64,000 bases of DNA from Alteromonas macleodii (GCF_903772925.1 NZ_LR812090.1:1-64000), one strand, 5' to 3'; shown: positions 23,440 through 35,972, numbered from the stretch's first letter. A program made the numbers and translations. Notes: generated from the sequence alone by a model not told the origin.

Positions 23440-24390
23440 TTAGTCCGCTTTTGTCAGACAACGACCCACTTCAAACCACGTTTGGCGAGCATTGATAACG
23501 TCTGACGCTGGTAGCGCCTTTTTACCTGGAATTTGAAGTGTTGTGATGCAAAGTGCGTCGCACCCTGTTGCTATGGTTATGCCTTCTTTATTAGCACTAA
23601 CGATCGTACCTGGCTTAACCTCTTTATCTAGTGTAACAACGGTAGCTGACCACACCTTCACATTTTGATCTTCTACCTTCATCCACGCTACTGGCCAAGG
23701 GTTGAAGGCGCGAATGTTTCGTTCTATTTGCTTGGCATCGTCTGCCCAATTGATAAGCGCTTCTTCTTTAGAAAGCTTTTTCGCATAGGTGGCCATAAAG
23801 TCATCTTGTTTCGTAGGCCTATAGCTTTCAAAGTTGTCGACAACTTCAACTAATGCTTTTGGTCCTAGTTCTGCAAGCTTGTCATACAAAGTTGCGCTGG
23901 TGTCTTCAGGTGTAATAGGTAATGTGGCGATGTGCAGCATATCGCCAGTATCTAAACCTTCATCCATTTGCATTATGGTTACGCCTGTTTCAGCGTCACC
24001 CGCCCATATAGCGCGCTGTATTGGAGCTGCGCCGCGCCACTTTGGCAAAATAGAACCGTGTACATTAATACAACCTAGCTTAGGAGCGTTAAGCACAGCT
24101 GTAGGTAATATTAGGCCATAAGCAACCACCACCATTAAATCGGCATTTAGCAAGGCTAACTCTTCTTGTGCTTCTGGCGCTTTTAACGACTGAGGCTGGT
24201 ACACAGGAATGGCATTTTCTTCAGCTAGCACCTTAACTGGACTGGCTGTGAGTTTCTTACCACGGCCAGCGGGCCTATCAGGCTGAGTGTAGACAGCAAT
24301 AACCTCGTGCTCACTCTCTAGCAACGCCGATAGATGTTTAGCTGCAAAATCCGGAGTACCGGCAAAAATTACTTTTAATGGAGTTGTCAC
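23440..24390 (-). CDS. fmt: Methionyl-tRNA formyltransferase
   Basis: Fmt formylates initiator Met-tRNA using 10-formyl-tetrahydrofolate. The 316 residues match the E. coli length (315). Key sequence: [19 protein letters not shown] at the N-terminus, the catalytic Asn-His region [23 protein letters not shown] (~106-128) with Asp in [11 protein letters not shown], and the C-terminal OB-like tRNA-binding domain. It lies 8 bases after def in the same operon. Confidence 0.98.
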   Translation of the reverse strand: MTTPLKVIFAGTPDFAAKHLSALLESEHEVIAVYTQPDRPAGRGKKLTASPVKVLAEENAIPVYQPQSLKAPEAQEELALLNADLMVVVAYGLILPTAVLNAPKLGCINVHGSILPKWRGAAPIQRAIWAGDAETGVTIMQMDEGLDTGDMLHIATLPITPEDTSATLYDKLAELGPKALVEVVDNFESYRPTKQDDFMATYAKKLSKEEALINWADDAKQIERNIRAFNPWPVAWMKVEDQNVKVWSATVVTLDKEVKPGTIVSANKEGITIATGCDALCITTLQIPGKKALPASDVINARQTWFEVGRCLTKAD

Positions 24391-24398
24391 GTTATTCC

Positions 24399-24908
24399 CT
24401 AGGCTTTTGCGGCAAGACGCGCTTCTTTCTCAAGCTTTTTACGAATACGTTGGCGCTTAAGTGGCGATAAATAATCGATAAAAAGTTTACCTTTTAAATG
24501 ATCGAGTTCGTGTTGAATACAGATAGCCAGCAGGCCTTCGGCATCTAACTCAAAGGTCTCGCCATTCTCATCTAACGCTTTAACCGTTATTGCTTCAGCG
24601 CGCTCAACCTTGGCGTAGTTACCCGGTACAGACAAGCAGCCTTCTTCGCTAATTGTGGAACCATCTTTACGAATAATTTCAGGGTTAATAAATACGCGAG
24701 GCTCGTTTTGATCTTCCGATACGTCCATTACAACAACTTGAACGTGGCGGTTAACTTGCGTCGCTGCAAGGCCAATACCGTTCTCGTCTTTCATGGTTTC
24801 GAACATGTCCGATACCAATTGTTTAATTTCGTCGTTAACTTCTTCTACGGGTTTAGCTACCGTGCGAAGACGTTCATCAGGAAAACTTAATACGTCTAAA
24901 ATTGCCAT
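24399..24908 (-). CDS. def: Peptide deformylase
   Basis: This Fe/Zn metalloenzyme removes the formyl group from nascent proteins. The 169 residues carry all three signature motifs: GIGLAATQV (~45), EEGCLSVP (~88, metal-binding Cys) and QHELDHLKG (~132, metal-binding His pair and catalytic Glu). It is the first gene of the def-fmt-rsmB-trkA operon and is divergent from the LysM gene, with about 185 bases between the two starts. Confidence 0.98.
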   Translation of the reverse strand: MAILDVLSFPDERLRTVAKPVEEVNDEIKQLVSDMFETMKDENGIGLAATQVNRHVQVVVMDVSEDQNEPRVFINPEIIRKDGSTISEEGCLSVPGNYAKVERAEAITVKALDENGETFELDAEGLLAICIQHELDHLKGKLFIDYLSPLKRQRIRKKLEKEARLAAKA

Positions 24909-25094
24909 TTCTCGCTTACTTCACCTTTTCGCTGTATAAATTCATATACGATCTAATTGCCAGCACGCTTTACAGTGCTTATTAAGTTACTATTCTAACG
25001 TATATCGGGTGGTTTCGTGCAGTTTTTTGCCTAAACCCTACAAGAATACGTACTTCTGCCGATATAGTGCTATTGTCTGAAAAATCAACAATAA

Positions 25095-26198
25095 ATGACA
25101 GTGAATAATTTGCAGGTGGTCAATTTGAAAAAGCGATTAACATACGCGCGTCGTGCAGCAATATTTATTCTTGGAGTGCTTTTGTCTTTGCCTGCGTTCG
25201 CGCTTCAATTAAAAGACACTGCGCCAGAAACCTATACGGTGAAGCGTGGCGACACCCTATGGGAAATTGCGAATATTTTTCTTAACGAGCCTTGGCTATG
25301 GCCAGAGCTATGGCGAACGAATACGCAAATAGATAACCCTCATCTTATCTATCCCGGTGATGTCATCGTTGTAGGTTTCATTGATGGTCAGCCTGTTTTA
25401 AGCGTGAAGCGCGACAAGCTAGCCTACAATCTGTCTCCGTCTACTGATAAGCGCATAAAGCCAAAACCTGTCGACGTCCTGTCTTGGACAACTATCTCTC
25501 CTTTTGTAAGACAACATATGTTGCTAGACGAAGACGACTATTCAGCCTTACCTAGACTCCTAGGTAATCAAGACGGAAACGTTAGGTTTGCTTCAGATGA
25601 CTTTGTGCTTAGCCAGCAACAATTCAGTACTAACGACCAGTACAGAGTGATTAGAAAGCACGCTACTATCAGAAACCTAGATGGAGAAACGCTAGGCATT
25701 CAGGTCACCCATGTATCTAATGCTTCGTTGGTAGAGAAAGACCAAGCAGACGATACCATGCTACTGTTTATTGATGACGCCAATCAAGAAGCAAAACGTG
25801 GTGACAAATTGATGGCCGGGGGCTTTACTCATCCAGAAGGTTTCGAGCTTACGCCTGCTACCTCACAACGAGGCGTAGTCGTAGGCGACTTGCATGATCA
25901 CGACTTACTTGGCAAATATGATGTTGTCATTATTGACCTTGGCGCAATGGATGTAGCGCCAGGCACAGTATTGGGGGTGTATGCTCAAGGCCCAGCCATT
26001 ATCGATGAAGATAGCCCGCGTTATGTTGATGAACCCGGTGCTAAAAACGGTGGTGAGTGGTTTATTGATACGGTAGCACAGCCAGCACTCAAAGTAGGTG
26101 AGGTGATTGTTTTTAAAACATTCGATGCGGCAAGCTATGGATTAATAACAAGAGCGAATAAAGGAATTAAGCGCGGCTTTATTGTCGCTAAGCCTTAG
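25095..26198 (+). CDS. LysM domain cell-wall-binding protein
   Basis: A 367-residue exported protein. The signal peptide (RRAAIFILGVLLSLPAFA) is followed at once by a LysM module (TYTVKRGDTLWEIANIFLNEPWLWPELWRTN ... HLIYPGDVIVV, ~47-97), which binds peptidoglycan glycan strands. The remaining ~270 residues are a conserved but functionally unassigned region. Homologues sit between def and dprA in Shewanella and relatives. The ATG at 25095 has a poor ribosome-binding site; a TTG at 25125 preceded by AGGTGG and giving a compact signal peptide is an equally good start. Confidence 0.9.
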   Translation: MTVNNLQVVNLKKRLTYARRAAIFILGVLLSLPAFALQLKDTAPETYTVKRGDTLWEIANIFLNEPWLWPELWRTNTQIDNPHLIYPGDVIVVGFIDGQPVLSVKRDKLAYNLSPSTDKRIKPKPVDVLSWTTISPFVRQHMLLDEDDYSALPRLLGNQDGNVRFASDDFVLSQQQFSTNDQYRVIRKHATIRNLDGETLGIQVTHVSNASLVEKDQADDTMLLFIDDANQEAKRGDKLMAGGFTHPEGFELTPATSQRGVVVGDLHDHDLLGKYDVVIIDLGAMDVAPGTVLGVYAQGPAIIDEDSPRYVDEPGAKNGGEWFIDTVAQPALKVGEVIVFKTFDAASYGLITRANKGIKRGFIVAKP

Positions 26199-26207
26199 AC
26201 GCTGTAG

Positions 26208-26243
26208 GTTTCATTGTCGCTCATAAAGGAGCGACAATGAAAC
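26208..26243 (+). promoter_or_regulatory. Hairpin sequestering the dprA ribosome-binding site and start codon
   Basis: GTTTCATTGTCGCTC (26208-26222) is perfectly complementary to GAGCGACAATGAAAC (26229-26243), with a 6-base loop ATAAAG. The right arm contains the dprA ATG (26237) and part of the AAGGAG ribosome-binding site; the rest of that site is in the loop. No T-run follows, so it is not a normal terminator. A second copy of ATTGTCGCT lies upstream at 26181-26189, inside the end of the LysM gene, and could compete for the same right arm. Confidence 0.75.
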
Positions 26244-27346
26244 AGCACACTTCTCAATCAAACAGCGAGCTATTCGCATGGGTAGCACTAGCATCGGCTC
26301 AGCGCATCTCCCCTAAAATCTGGCTACAGACCCTAGAACACTATCAACTATCTCCTGCTGATTTAGCCGGTAATTCATCATCGCTTCCCGACGCTGTGAA
26401 ACAGCTCGTAGATCAAATATCAAAGCCCCTTATTGATGCTGCTTTCTTATGGCAACAAGCGGCTGATAATAGACACATTATTTCTTATTCGTCTTCATAC
26501 TACCCTCAATCGTTAAAGCAATTGGACAGTCCACCCCTAGTACTATTTACAACGGGTGATAGTGCTTTGCTGCGAAGTCCGCAAATTGCCATTGTGGGCA
26601 GTAGAAGGGCTAGCATGCAGGGTAAGCGGATCGCCAGTGAATTTGCATCAGGGTTGTCTAATAATGGAGTTGCAGTAACAAGTGGCCTTGCTATGGGCAT
26701 TGATAGTGCCGCGCATCAAGGCGCTTTGTCGGGAAATACAGGAACAGTCGCAGTGATGGGCACGGGTCCTGAAGTAGTCTATCCCGCTAAAAATCGCACG
26801 CTCTACGAGGCAATAAATAATGACAAGGGCGTTACCGTCACAGAGTTTTTTCCTGGACAAGGGCCTAAACCTTGGCACTTCCCCCGCAGAAACAGAATTA
26901 TCGCTGCGTTATCACTTGGAACCTTGGTAGTAGAGGCAAAAATTAAGAGTGGCACCTTGATAACTGCGAATTTGGCCGCAGATATGGGGCGAGAAGTATT
27001 TGCTGTGCCTGGTAGTATCTTTCACGCGTACTCTGAAGGCTGCCATTTGTTAATCCAACAGGGCGCCAAATTAGTAATTAATATTATCGATATTCTAGAT
27101 GAAATTGGTCTTCAGCCTGAACAACTGGGCTTGGATGTTAACGAGCAAAACGAAAAAAGTGCAGCGAATAGCTTGGCAACCGATAAATTATTAGCTAGTG
27201 TGGATTATGACATCACCGCTATTGATGTTATAGCCCAGCGCAATGCCTTATCAGTATCGCAAGCAATGGCATCATTATTAGAATATGAGTTGCGTGGTTT
27301 AGTAGCCGCTGTCCCGGGTGGTTACGTTAAATTGAGGGGAAAATAA
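26237..27346 (+). CDS. dprA: DNA-processing protein DprA (Smf)
   Basis: DprA binds incoming single-stranded DNA in natural transformation and loads RecA. The 369 residues show a SAM-like N-terminal region, the central extended Rossmann fold ([67 protein letters not shown]) and a C-terminal winged-helix domain ([30 protein letters not shown]). The AAGGAG ribosome-binding site and ATG are buried in a 15-bp hairpin, so translation is probably regulated or depends on coupling. smg follows after one base. Confidence 0.97.
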   Translation: MKQHTSQSNSELFAWVALASAQRISPKIWLQTLEHYQLSPADLAGNSSSLPDAVKQLVDQISKPLIDAAFLWQQAADNRHIISYSSSYYPQSLKQLDSPPLVLFTTGDSALLRSPQIAIVGSRRASMQGKRIASEFASGLSNNGVAVTSGLAMGIDSAAHQGALSGNTGTVAVMGTGPEVVYPAKNRTLYEAINNDKGVTVTEFFPGQGPKPWHFPRRNRIIAALSLGTLVVEAKIKSGTLITANLAADMGREVFAVPGSIFHAYSEGCHLLIQQGAKLVINIIDILDEIGLQPEQLGLDVNEQNEKSAANSLATDKLLASVDYDITAIDVIAQRNALSVSQAMASLLEYELRGLVAAVPGGYVKLRGK

Positions 27347-27347
27347 T

Positions 27348-27824
27348 ATGTTCGATATCCTCATGTATCTGTTTGAAAACTTCATTCACAGTGAAACGGA
27401 AATTCGTGTTGATCAAGACGAGTTGACGGAAGAACTTGTGCGCGCAGGTTTCCATCACGATGAGATTTATAAAGCCCTCGCATGGTTAGAAAAGCTAGCG
27501 GCTCTGCAAGAAACGGATATAAAACCGTACTTTTGTAAAGGGATTAGCACCAGCTTAAGCCGTATCTACACCCACGAAGAACAGATGCGTTTAGATGTGG
27601 AATGTCGTGGTTTTCTTATGTTCTTAGAACAGGTTAATGTACTAGACGCGTCTACGCGTGAGATGGTGATAGACCGCGTTATGGAAATCGATTCCAATGA
27701 ATTCTGTTTAGAAGACCTCAAGTGGGTTGTGCTAATGGTACTATTCAACGTACCTGGCAAAGAGAAAGCCTACGCACAAATGGAAGATCTTTTGTTCGAA
27801 GAGCCAGACGGCGTGCTGCATTAA
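27348..27824 (+). CDS. smg: Smg family protein (DUF494)
   Basis: A 158-residue member of the Smg/DUF494 family ([16 protein letters not shown] start; [25 protein letters not shown] end). The biochemical function is unknown; the family always travels with dprA. It starts one base after the dprA stop, so translation is probably coupled. Confidence 0.95.
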   Translation: MFDILMYLFENFIHSETEIRVDQDELTEELVRAGFHHDEIYKALAWLEKLAALQETDIKPYFCKGISTSLSRIYTHEEQMRLDVECRGFLMFLEQVNVLDASTREMVIDRVMEIDSNEFCLEDLKWVVLMVLFNVPGKEKAYAQMEDLLFEEPDGVLH

Positions 27825-27909
27825 TGCAGTCGTAGTCACTGATATTTAAATCTTTACTTACAAAATGCGCTGTGAAATTACAGCGCGTTAAGGCCTTAAC
27901 GTCTAATAC

Positions 27910-28452
27910 ATGTCTAAAATAGACCACTCACTTTTTTCAGCGCACGAGCATGCTCTAGATGATAACTTCGGAGACTGCCCCGAGTGCGGCAAGCCCCTTC
28001 ATATAAAGAACAGTAAATCAGGTCCATTTATTGGGTGTACAGGCTACCCTGAATGCAACTTCAGTAAGCCGCTTCACGATAAACAAACCACTATTCTTAA
28101 AACCTTAGATGGTATAGCGTGCCCCGAATGTGCTTCTGACCTTGCTATAAAAAAGGGGCGATTTGGTATGTTTATTGGCTGTACAAATTTTCCTACGTGC
28201 CATCACATAGAGCCTATTAAGGAAAAAGAAGACACCTTGGTAGATTGCCCAAAATGTAAGAAAGGGCATTTGATCTCGCGTACTAATAAATACGGTAAAC
28301 AGTTTTTTGCGTGTAACCATTATCCACAATGTCGATATGTGCTAAATTTCGCGCCGATAAATGAAAGCTGCCCAGACTGCGGTTGGGGAGTATTGATAGA
28401 TAAAAAGGGGCAGTTGCAGTGCCCTCAGCCTAGTTGTGGCTTTAAAAAGTAG
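27910..28452 (+). CDS. yrdD: Multi-zinc-ribbon protein, topoisomerase I C-terminal type (YrdD-like)
   Basis: A 180-residue protein built of four C4 zinc ribbons of the kind found at the C-terminus of topoisomerase I: CPECGKP...GCTGYPEC (~19-46), CPECASD...GCTNFPTC (~67-95), CPKCKKG...ACNHYPQC (~112-140) and CPDCGWG...CPQPSC (~152-175). It has no topoisomerase catalytic domain. It likely binds nucleic acid. Homologues (YrdD) lie between smg and tsaC in E. coli, as here. Confidence 0.92.
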   Translation: MSKIDHSLFSAHEHALDDNFGDCPECGKPLHIKNSKSGPFIGCTGYPECNFSKPLHDKQTTILKTLDGIACPECASDLAIKKGRFGMFIGCTNFPTCHHIEPIKEKEDTLVDCPKCKKGHLISRTNKYGKQFFACNHYPQCRYVLNFAPINESCPDCGWGVLIDKKGQLQCPQPSCGFKK

Positions 28453-28509
28453 TTATATGATTAACTAAACGAACAACTAAACCAAGAACTATACAAAGAG
28501 ATCAAAACC

Positions 28510-30044
<1,535 letters not shown>

Positions 30045-30096
30045 ATTTAATTTAGTAAGGTCGCTTTTACTGATTTATCTGATGTCATTAATAAGG

Positions 30097-30131
30097 AAAA
30101 CGCCGTGCGAGTTGAACACACGGCGTTTTTT
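30097..30131 (+). terminator. hemF terminator
   Basis: AAAACGCCGTG (30097-30107) pairs with CACGGCGTTTT, followed by more T. It ends the dprA-to-hemF operon before ompW. Confidence 0.85.
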
Positions 30132-30256
30132 GATCTGCATCAAGTCCGAATATCATCTTTGTTTCAGTGAGTTATCAAGCTTGCGCTGGATCAATGTTTC
30201 TCTTAACCAAGGGCGTAAAGTAGCGCCATCTTAGTTAAACACAAAAGAGACACATC

Positions 30257-30931
30257 ATGCGCAAACACACATTATCTGCACTTTGTCTTACAATTGCTGC
30301 AATTTCACCTCTAGCTAGCGCTCATCAACAGGGCGATTGGATTGTCCGTGGCGGTCTAACTACCGTTGCTCCTGACGAATCTACTTCTAACATTGTCGCT
30401 GGTGGAACAGACCTCGGTGTTGCCCTTAATATTGATAATGATACCCAGCTAGGTTTGAACGTTGCGTACTTTATTACCGATAATATTAATATTGAGCTGC
30501 TTGCAGCAACGCCTTTTAAGCACGACGTGAACTTTTCTGTTGCAGACCCTCTTGGTACAGGGAACCAGCTTGGTGAAGTGACGCACCTTCCTCCTACATT
30601 AACCGCGAACTATTACTTCAACGACGCAAGCTCTGCATTTCAGCCGTACATTGGTGCAGGTATCAACTATACCTTTATCTTTGACGAAGAGTTTACGGGC
30701 GCAAATGAAACAGCGGGCTTAAGTGACCTATCGCTTGATAACTCATTTGGTGTATCGGCTCAGGTTGGTATGGACTATCAAATAGATACTAAGTGGCATG
30801 TAAACGCATCGGTTCGTTATATAGATATTGATACAGAAGCCACCTTTAAAGTTGGCGATGCTGCTGGAAAGGTTAGTGATATTGAAATAGACCCTTGGGT
30901 GTACACGATATCGGTAGGTTACACCTTCTAG
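30257..30931 (+). CDS. ompW: OmpW family outer membrane beta-barrel protein
   Basis: An eight-stranded outer membrane barrel of 224 residues with signal peptide MRKHTLSALCLTIAAISPLASA. The family pattern is visible: GDWIVRGGLTTVAPDES at the mature N-terminus, LGLNVAYFITDNINIELLAATPFKHD, LPPTLTANYYF, FQPYIGAGINYTFIF and a C-terminal aromatic residue (VYTISVGYTF) typical of Bam substrates. OmpW proteins are thought to form narrow hydrophobic channels. It is monocistronic between two terminators. Confidence 0.95.
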   Translation: MRKHTLSALCLTIAAISPLASAHQQGDWIVRGGLTTVAPDESTSNIVAGGTDLGVALNIDNDTQLGLNVAYFITDNINIELLAATPFKHDVNFSVADPLGTGNQLGEVTHLPPTLTANYYFNDASSAFQPYIGAGINYTFIFDEEFTGANETAGLSDLSLDNSFGVSAQVGMDYQIDTKWHVNASVRYIDIDTEATFKVGDAAGKVSDIEIDPWVYTISVGYTF

Positions 30932-31011
30932 GGCCTAAACCTAACAGTTGAAGCTTTCACAATTGCACTACTTTATACGCCACGAAGAGCGTAGACGGTA
31001 ACAGGGGACTT

Positions 31012-31048
31012 GCGCGTTAAAAGGTTAATCTTTTCAACGCGCTTTTTT
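31012..31048. terminator. Terminator between ompW and the truncated haemoglobin gene
   Basis: GCGCGTT-AAAAG pairs with CTTTT-C-AACGCGC, with one bulged base, followed by T6 on the plus strand. It overlaps the last two bases of the haemoglobin stop codon, so it mainly serves ompW. Confidence 0.8.
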
Positions 31049-31478
31049 ATTTTGTATTCACCATGTGATTGGCAAGTTGATCAAGTGCATCAAGTAACTG
31101 TTGAGCTAAGGCGATATCATTAACCGTTTTAAACATGGCTTTGCGCATACAATACATCCACTGCGCCTTCAACTCTGGTGTTACTGTGTAGGGAAGGTGG
31201 CGTGCACGCAAACGGGGGTGTCCAAATTGCTGCTGATAATCATCAGGACCACCCAGCCATAAACTCAAATATAAAAAGAATACATGACGAATTCTGTCTA
31301 ATGGCTGAGGGTGAATAGCAAGTAGTTCATTCGCAAGTGGATCGGTCTCCATAATGTCATAAAACGTATTTGCTAATTCTCGTACTTTCTCCTCTCCACC
31401 TATACGCTCATATGGTGTACTCTGCGAAGCACGACTATCGCTTTTCTTCTTTATATTAAATAAGTCTCGTATTCCCAT
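31047..31478 (-). CDS. Group II truncated haemoglobin
   Basis: A 143-residue protein with a 2/2 globin domain of ~120 residues (TPYERIGGEEKVRELANTFYDIM ... LDALDQLANHM). Group II marks are the E-helix region HVFFLYLSLWLGGPDDY, the proximal His in GHPRLRARHLPY and the Trp at position G8 (LKAQWMYCMRKAM). Such proteins bind O2 and NO and may handle nitrosative stress. The first ~20 residues are charged and look disordered. Its ATG overlaps that of the divergent aroE by two bases, and neither has a clear ribosome-binding site. Confidence 0.93.
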   Translation of the reverse strand: MGIRDLFNIKKKSDSRASQSTPYERIGGEEKVRELANTFYDIMETDPLANELLAIHPQPLDRIRHVFFLYLSLWLGGPDDYQQQFGHPRLRARHLPYTVTPELKAQWMYCMRKAMFKTVNDIALAQQLLDALDQLANHMVNTK

Positions 31479-32316
31479 GAAAAAATTCGCTGTATTCGGA
31501 AATCCTATTGCACAGAGTTTATCACCAACTATTCATCAAATGTTTGCTGATCAAGTTGGAGAAAAGATTTCTTATGAAAAGATACTTGCGCCTGAAGATG
31601 GTTTTGTTGAAGCCGCCAAAGCGTTTTTAGCTCAAGAAAACGCTGTAGGCTGCAATGTCACAATGCCTTTTAAGCTTGATGCCTTTAACTTAGCAAAGGT
31701 AGATGACCAAGCAGCTAAAGATGCACAAGCTGTTAATACATTAATGAATGGGGGCAGCGGTGAGCTGTTAGGGTTCAACACAGACGGTGTTGGACTAGTA
31801 AATGATTTACTAAATAGTGGCGTGAAAGTTAAAGATAAACGCGTATTGCTTATCGGTGCCGGCGGTGCAGCCCGTGGTGTTATTTCTCCATTATTAAAAG
31901 CGGGCGCTGCTTCACTGACTATTGCGAACAGAACGAAAGCAAAAGCTGACGAAGTCGCAAGCGCCGCGTCAAACGCAAAAGTGCAGGTGGTGCCTCTTGA
32001 AGATATCGCAACGATAGCACCTCATATTATTATCAATTCAACAGCCGCTAGTTTAAATAATGAGTTGCCGTGTAGTTTGAACGATGGTGTTTTACAACAC
32101 TGTGAAGTGGTTTACGACATGGTTTATAAAAATTCACCTACGCGCTTTATGAGAGATGCGGCTGAGCTAGGTGTTAATACGCAAATAGATGGGTTAGGGA
32201 TGCTAGTTGAGCAAGCTGCCGAAGCATTCTATATATGGACACAAAAGCGACCTGATACCTCGGACATTGTAAAACGGGTTAGAGATATTGTTGAGCAAAG
32301 TGAGAAGCGAAACTAG
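31477..32316 (+). CDS. aroE: Shikimate 5-dehydrogenase
   Basis: AroE reduces 3-dehydroshikimate to shikimate with NADPH in aromatic amino acid synthesis. The 279 residues show the substrate motif FGNPIAQSLSPTIH (~6-19), the catalytic Lys in GCNVTMPFKLDAF (~66), the NADP-binding loop LIGAGGAARGVISPLL (~124) and the C-terminal DGLGMLVEQAAEAF. The start codon is shared with the haemoglobin gene, and the TAG stop overlaps the stop of the convergent yrdA gene. Confidence 0.97.
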   Translation: MKKFAVFGNPIAQSLSPTIHQMFADQVGEKISYEKILAPEDGFVEAAKAFLAQENAVGCNVTMPFKLDAFNLAKVDDQAAKDAQAVNTLMNGGSGELLGFNTDGVGLVNDLLNSGVKVKDKRVLLIGAGGAARGVISPLLKAGAASLTIANRTKAKADEVASAASNAKVQVVPLEDIATIAPHIIINSTAASLNNELPCSLNDGVLQHCEVVYDMVYKNSPTRFMRDAAELGVNTQIDGLGMLVEQAAEAFYIWTQKRPDTSDIVKRVRDIVEQSEKRN

Positions 32317-32855
32317 TTCGCTTCTTCTAGGTACTCATCTTTTAATACTACATAGTTCACGGCAGACTGTTTTAGAAATGCCATTTCAGCGTCGTTGAGT
32401 GGCCTTTTCTTTTGCATGGGGTTTCCTACATAAAGAAATCCGCTCTCTAATCTTTTGTTTGGCGGTACTAATGTACCTGCGCCAATGAACACATCGTCTT
32501 CAACAACAACGCCATCCATTACAATTGCGCCCATACCGACCAGAATACGATTACCTAATTGGCAGCCATGCAGCATACATTTGTGCCCAACGGTAACGTC
32601 GTCACCAATAATAAGTGGAAACCCATCAGGGTTTTTATCTGATTTACGGGTAACGTGCAAAACACTGCCGTCTTGTATATTACTGCGAGCGCCAATACGA
32701 ATCTTGTTCACGTCACCGCGTGCAGCAACCAATGGCCAAATACTGGCATCATCTTTTAATACTACATCACCGACTATTCTTGCCGAGTCATCAATATAGA
32801 CATTCTTGCCTAAAGTAGGAGATATGCCTTTAAAACTATCAATCGATTTATGCAT
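32313..32855 (-). CDS. yrdA: Gamma-class carbonic anhydrase family protein (YrdA-like)
   Basis: A left-handed beta-helix protein of 180 residues with hexapeptide repeats (ASIWPLVAARGDVNKIRIG; NIQDGSVLHVTR; VTVGHKCMLHGCQLGNRILVGMGAIVMDG). The three zinc-binding His of the gamma-carbonic anhydrase fold are present (LHVT, GHKCMLHG). The E. coli homologue YrdA is next to aroE as well, though there on the same strand. Enzyme activity is not proven for this subfamily. Its stop overlaps the aroE stop on the other strand. Confidence 0.93.
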   Translation of the reverse strand: MHKSIDSFKGISPTLGKNVYIDDSARIVGDVVLKDDASIWPLVAARGDVNKIRIGARSNIQDGSVLHVTRKSDKNPDGFPLIIGDDVTVGHKCMLHGCQLGNRILVGMGAIVMDGVVVEDDVFIGAGTLVPPNKRLESGFLYVGNPMQKKRPLNDAEMAFLKQSAVNYVVLKDEYLEEAN

Positions 32856-32881
32856 TAGCGCAACTCTTGTTTATTACCGGT

Positions 32882-33700
32882 TTATTGTGATGATTCTTCT
32901 ATTCCTACACGTGCCTTTATTACTTTATTCTTTTTAGTATCTTCACGTATCGCTTTGCTTCTCTGTAGCATTTCTGGCGTAACATATCCGCGTTTATGGT
33001 CAAGGTGTATGCACACAGCTGAATAACGTATGCGTTTAGCTTTCAGGCCATAGTTAACTAATCGATCGCCAAATTCACAATCTTGACCACCATATTGCAT
33101 AGTTTCCTCAAAACCGTTTACTGCCAGAATGTGCTCTTTGTAACATGAAGCGCTATGCCCATTCCAAGTTGGGCGAGCCGGGCTTATCTTATTTAAAAAC
33201 TCTGCCCAGGCCCCTCTTGCAGTGAGCTTCATCGTTTTATGCGTCTTTTTTAAACCTTTACTAACTAACCAATCCACATTGAATGCTCGCTGACTTACGA
33301 TATCCTCACGTGTGATTGCTTTACTTACACTCATGGGTAATTTGAAGTACCCACCAGAAAGATAGGTATTTTTCTCTGATAGCCTTAGATGTTGCTCTAC
33401 AAAGTCGTTTCGAGGAATGCAGTCGCCATCTGTGAAAATTAAGTATTCGCCCTCAGAGGCTACAATAGCTTTATTAAGAATACGGCACTTTTGGAAACCA
33501 TCGTCTTCTTGCCAGACGTGTTTGATAGGTATATCTGTTTCTTGCTTGAGACGTTGGATAAGTGCTTTAGTGTCTTCACGAGAGCCGTCGTCCGCAATAA
33601 CAATTTCGAAGTTATCTGCGGTTTGTTCGAAGAAACCCCATAGTACTTTCTCTAACCACGCGGGTGAATTATAAGTTGTAAAAATGACGCTCGTTTTCAT
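32882..33700 (-). CDS. Family 2 glycosyltransferase with C-terminal galactosyltransferase-type region
   Basis: A GT-A glycosyltransferase of 272 residues. Features: the N-terminal SVIFTTYNSPAWLEKVLWGF, nucleotide-binding EIVIADDGS, the DxD-type motif FTDGDCIPRNDF (~100), and near the end a Glyco_transf_7C-like segment NGFEETMQYGGQDCEFGDRLVNYG. The product is probably a surface glycan (LPS core, O-antigen or capsule), but donor and acceptor cannot be assigned. The start at 33700 (MKTSVIF) is preferred over an upstream in-frame start that would add 19 residues of non-family sequence. It stands alone upstream of the rRNA operon, on the opposite strand. Confidence 0.88.
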   Translation of the reverse strand: MKTSVIFTTYNSPAWLEKVLWGFFEQTADNFEIVIADDGSREDTKALIQRLKQETDIPIKHVWQEDDGFQKCRILNKAIVASEGEYLIFTDGDCIPRNDFVEQHLRLSEKNTYLSGGYFKLPMSVSKAITREDIVSQRAFNVDWLVSKGLKKTHKTMKLTARGAWAEFLNKISPARPTWNGHSASCYKEHILAVNGFEETMQYGGQDCEFGDRLVNYGLKAKRIRYSAVCIHLDHKRGYVTPEMLQRSKAIREDTKKNKVIKARVGIEESSQ

Positions 33701-34107
33701 AATGCGTGATAGACCTCTATATAGTGTAGTTAAGCAATATTGATAATACGTATCCAACTCCCCGCTAACAGATGCTTATATACTGACAAAAATGAAAGCA
33801 AGTATCGGCAGGTTATTTCCCGTAGTTTATCTAAGTGTAGAGAGTAATGACACTGTCGCTGTTAATCACTATGAATCATATTATTGGTTAAAAAGGATTG
33901 TGGCATGCGTATGGAGTTATTCTTTTTAATTAACTTAAAACTAATGTGAGTATCCGAACAAACATATATAACGGTTCGATAAATACATTCTTATAGCTTA
34001 ATAGATACCAGTGCTTTAGTTTGAGGCTTTAAATTGATCAAATAAAGCGCATGTTGAGGGTAATTTAATCGTTCAAAGCTAATATGACACTTTTTTTAAA
34101 ATAAGTG
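33701..34107. other. AT-rich non-coding region upstream of the rRNA promoters
   Basis: About 400 bases with no supportable gene. It is AT-rich with several A- and T-tracts, as expected for the UP-element and Fis-binding DNA that usually lies upstream of rRNA promoters. I could not identify individual sites with confidence. Confidence 0.5.
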
Positions 34108-34135
34108 TTGACGTGAGCGCTCATTTCCCTAAAAT
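34108..34135 (+). promoter_or_regulatory. rRNA operon promoter P1
   Basis: -35 TTGACG (34108), 16-base spacer, -10 TAAAAT (34130), followed by a GC-rich GCGC discriminator typical of stringently controlled promoters. A T-tract and A-tract (TTTTTTTAAAA) lie directly upstream as a possible UP element. Confidence 0.75.
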
Positions 34136-34259
34136 GCGCATCCGCTTCGGGGGAAAAGCAAAACAGCAACCCTCCTGAAGTAAGTCTCTACTACCTGCAT
34201 AGGCCAGTAAAGACGGGAGTTTAGAAGAAACGCTTCAGAAAATAAATTTTCAAAAAGTG

Positions 34260-34287
34260 TTGACAACGAAAACTTCCAGCGTATAAT
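34260..34287 (+). promoter_or_regulatory. rRNA operon promoter P2
   Basis: -35 TTGACA (34260-34265), 16-base spacer, consensus -10 TATAAT (34282-34287), then GCGCACC. The AT-rich stretch AAAATAAATTTTCAAAAA just upstream could act as an UP element. Confidence 0.85.
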
Positions 34288-34340
34288 GCGCACCTCACTC
34301 GAACAGGGTGAGTCACTAAGAAGCAACGGCTTCTGGTGAA

Positions 34341-34371
34341 TTGCGACGAAGTCGCAATGTTCTTTAACAAT
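34341..34371 (+). promoter_or_regulatory. rRNA leader boxB/boxA antitermination signal
   Basis: A short hairpin TTGCGAC-GAA-GTCGCAA (34341-34357) is followed directly by boxA TGTTCTTTAACAAT (34358-34371). This arrangement recruits NusB-NusE and allows Rho-resistant transcription of the operon. Confidence 0.8.
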
Positions 34372-34440
34372 TTAGACAAGACAATCTGTGTGGGCACTCG
34401 TTAAGAGTGTCACAACGACGATTCATATTTCGATATATTT

Positions 34441-35972
<1,532 letters not shown>

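Noticed and set aside
28320..28328. Perfect DnaA box TTATCCACA inside the yrdD-like gene
   Set aside because: It is a single site within coding sequence, with no neighbouring boxes or GATC cluster, so chance occurrence is the simpler explanation.
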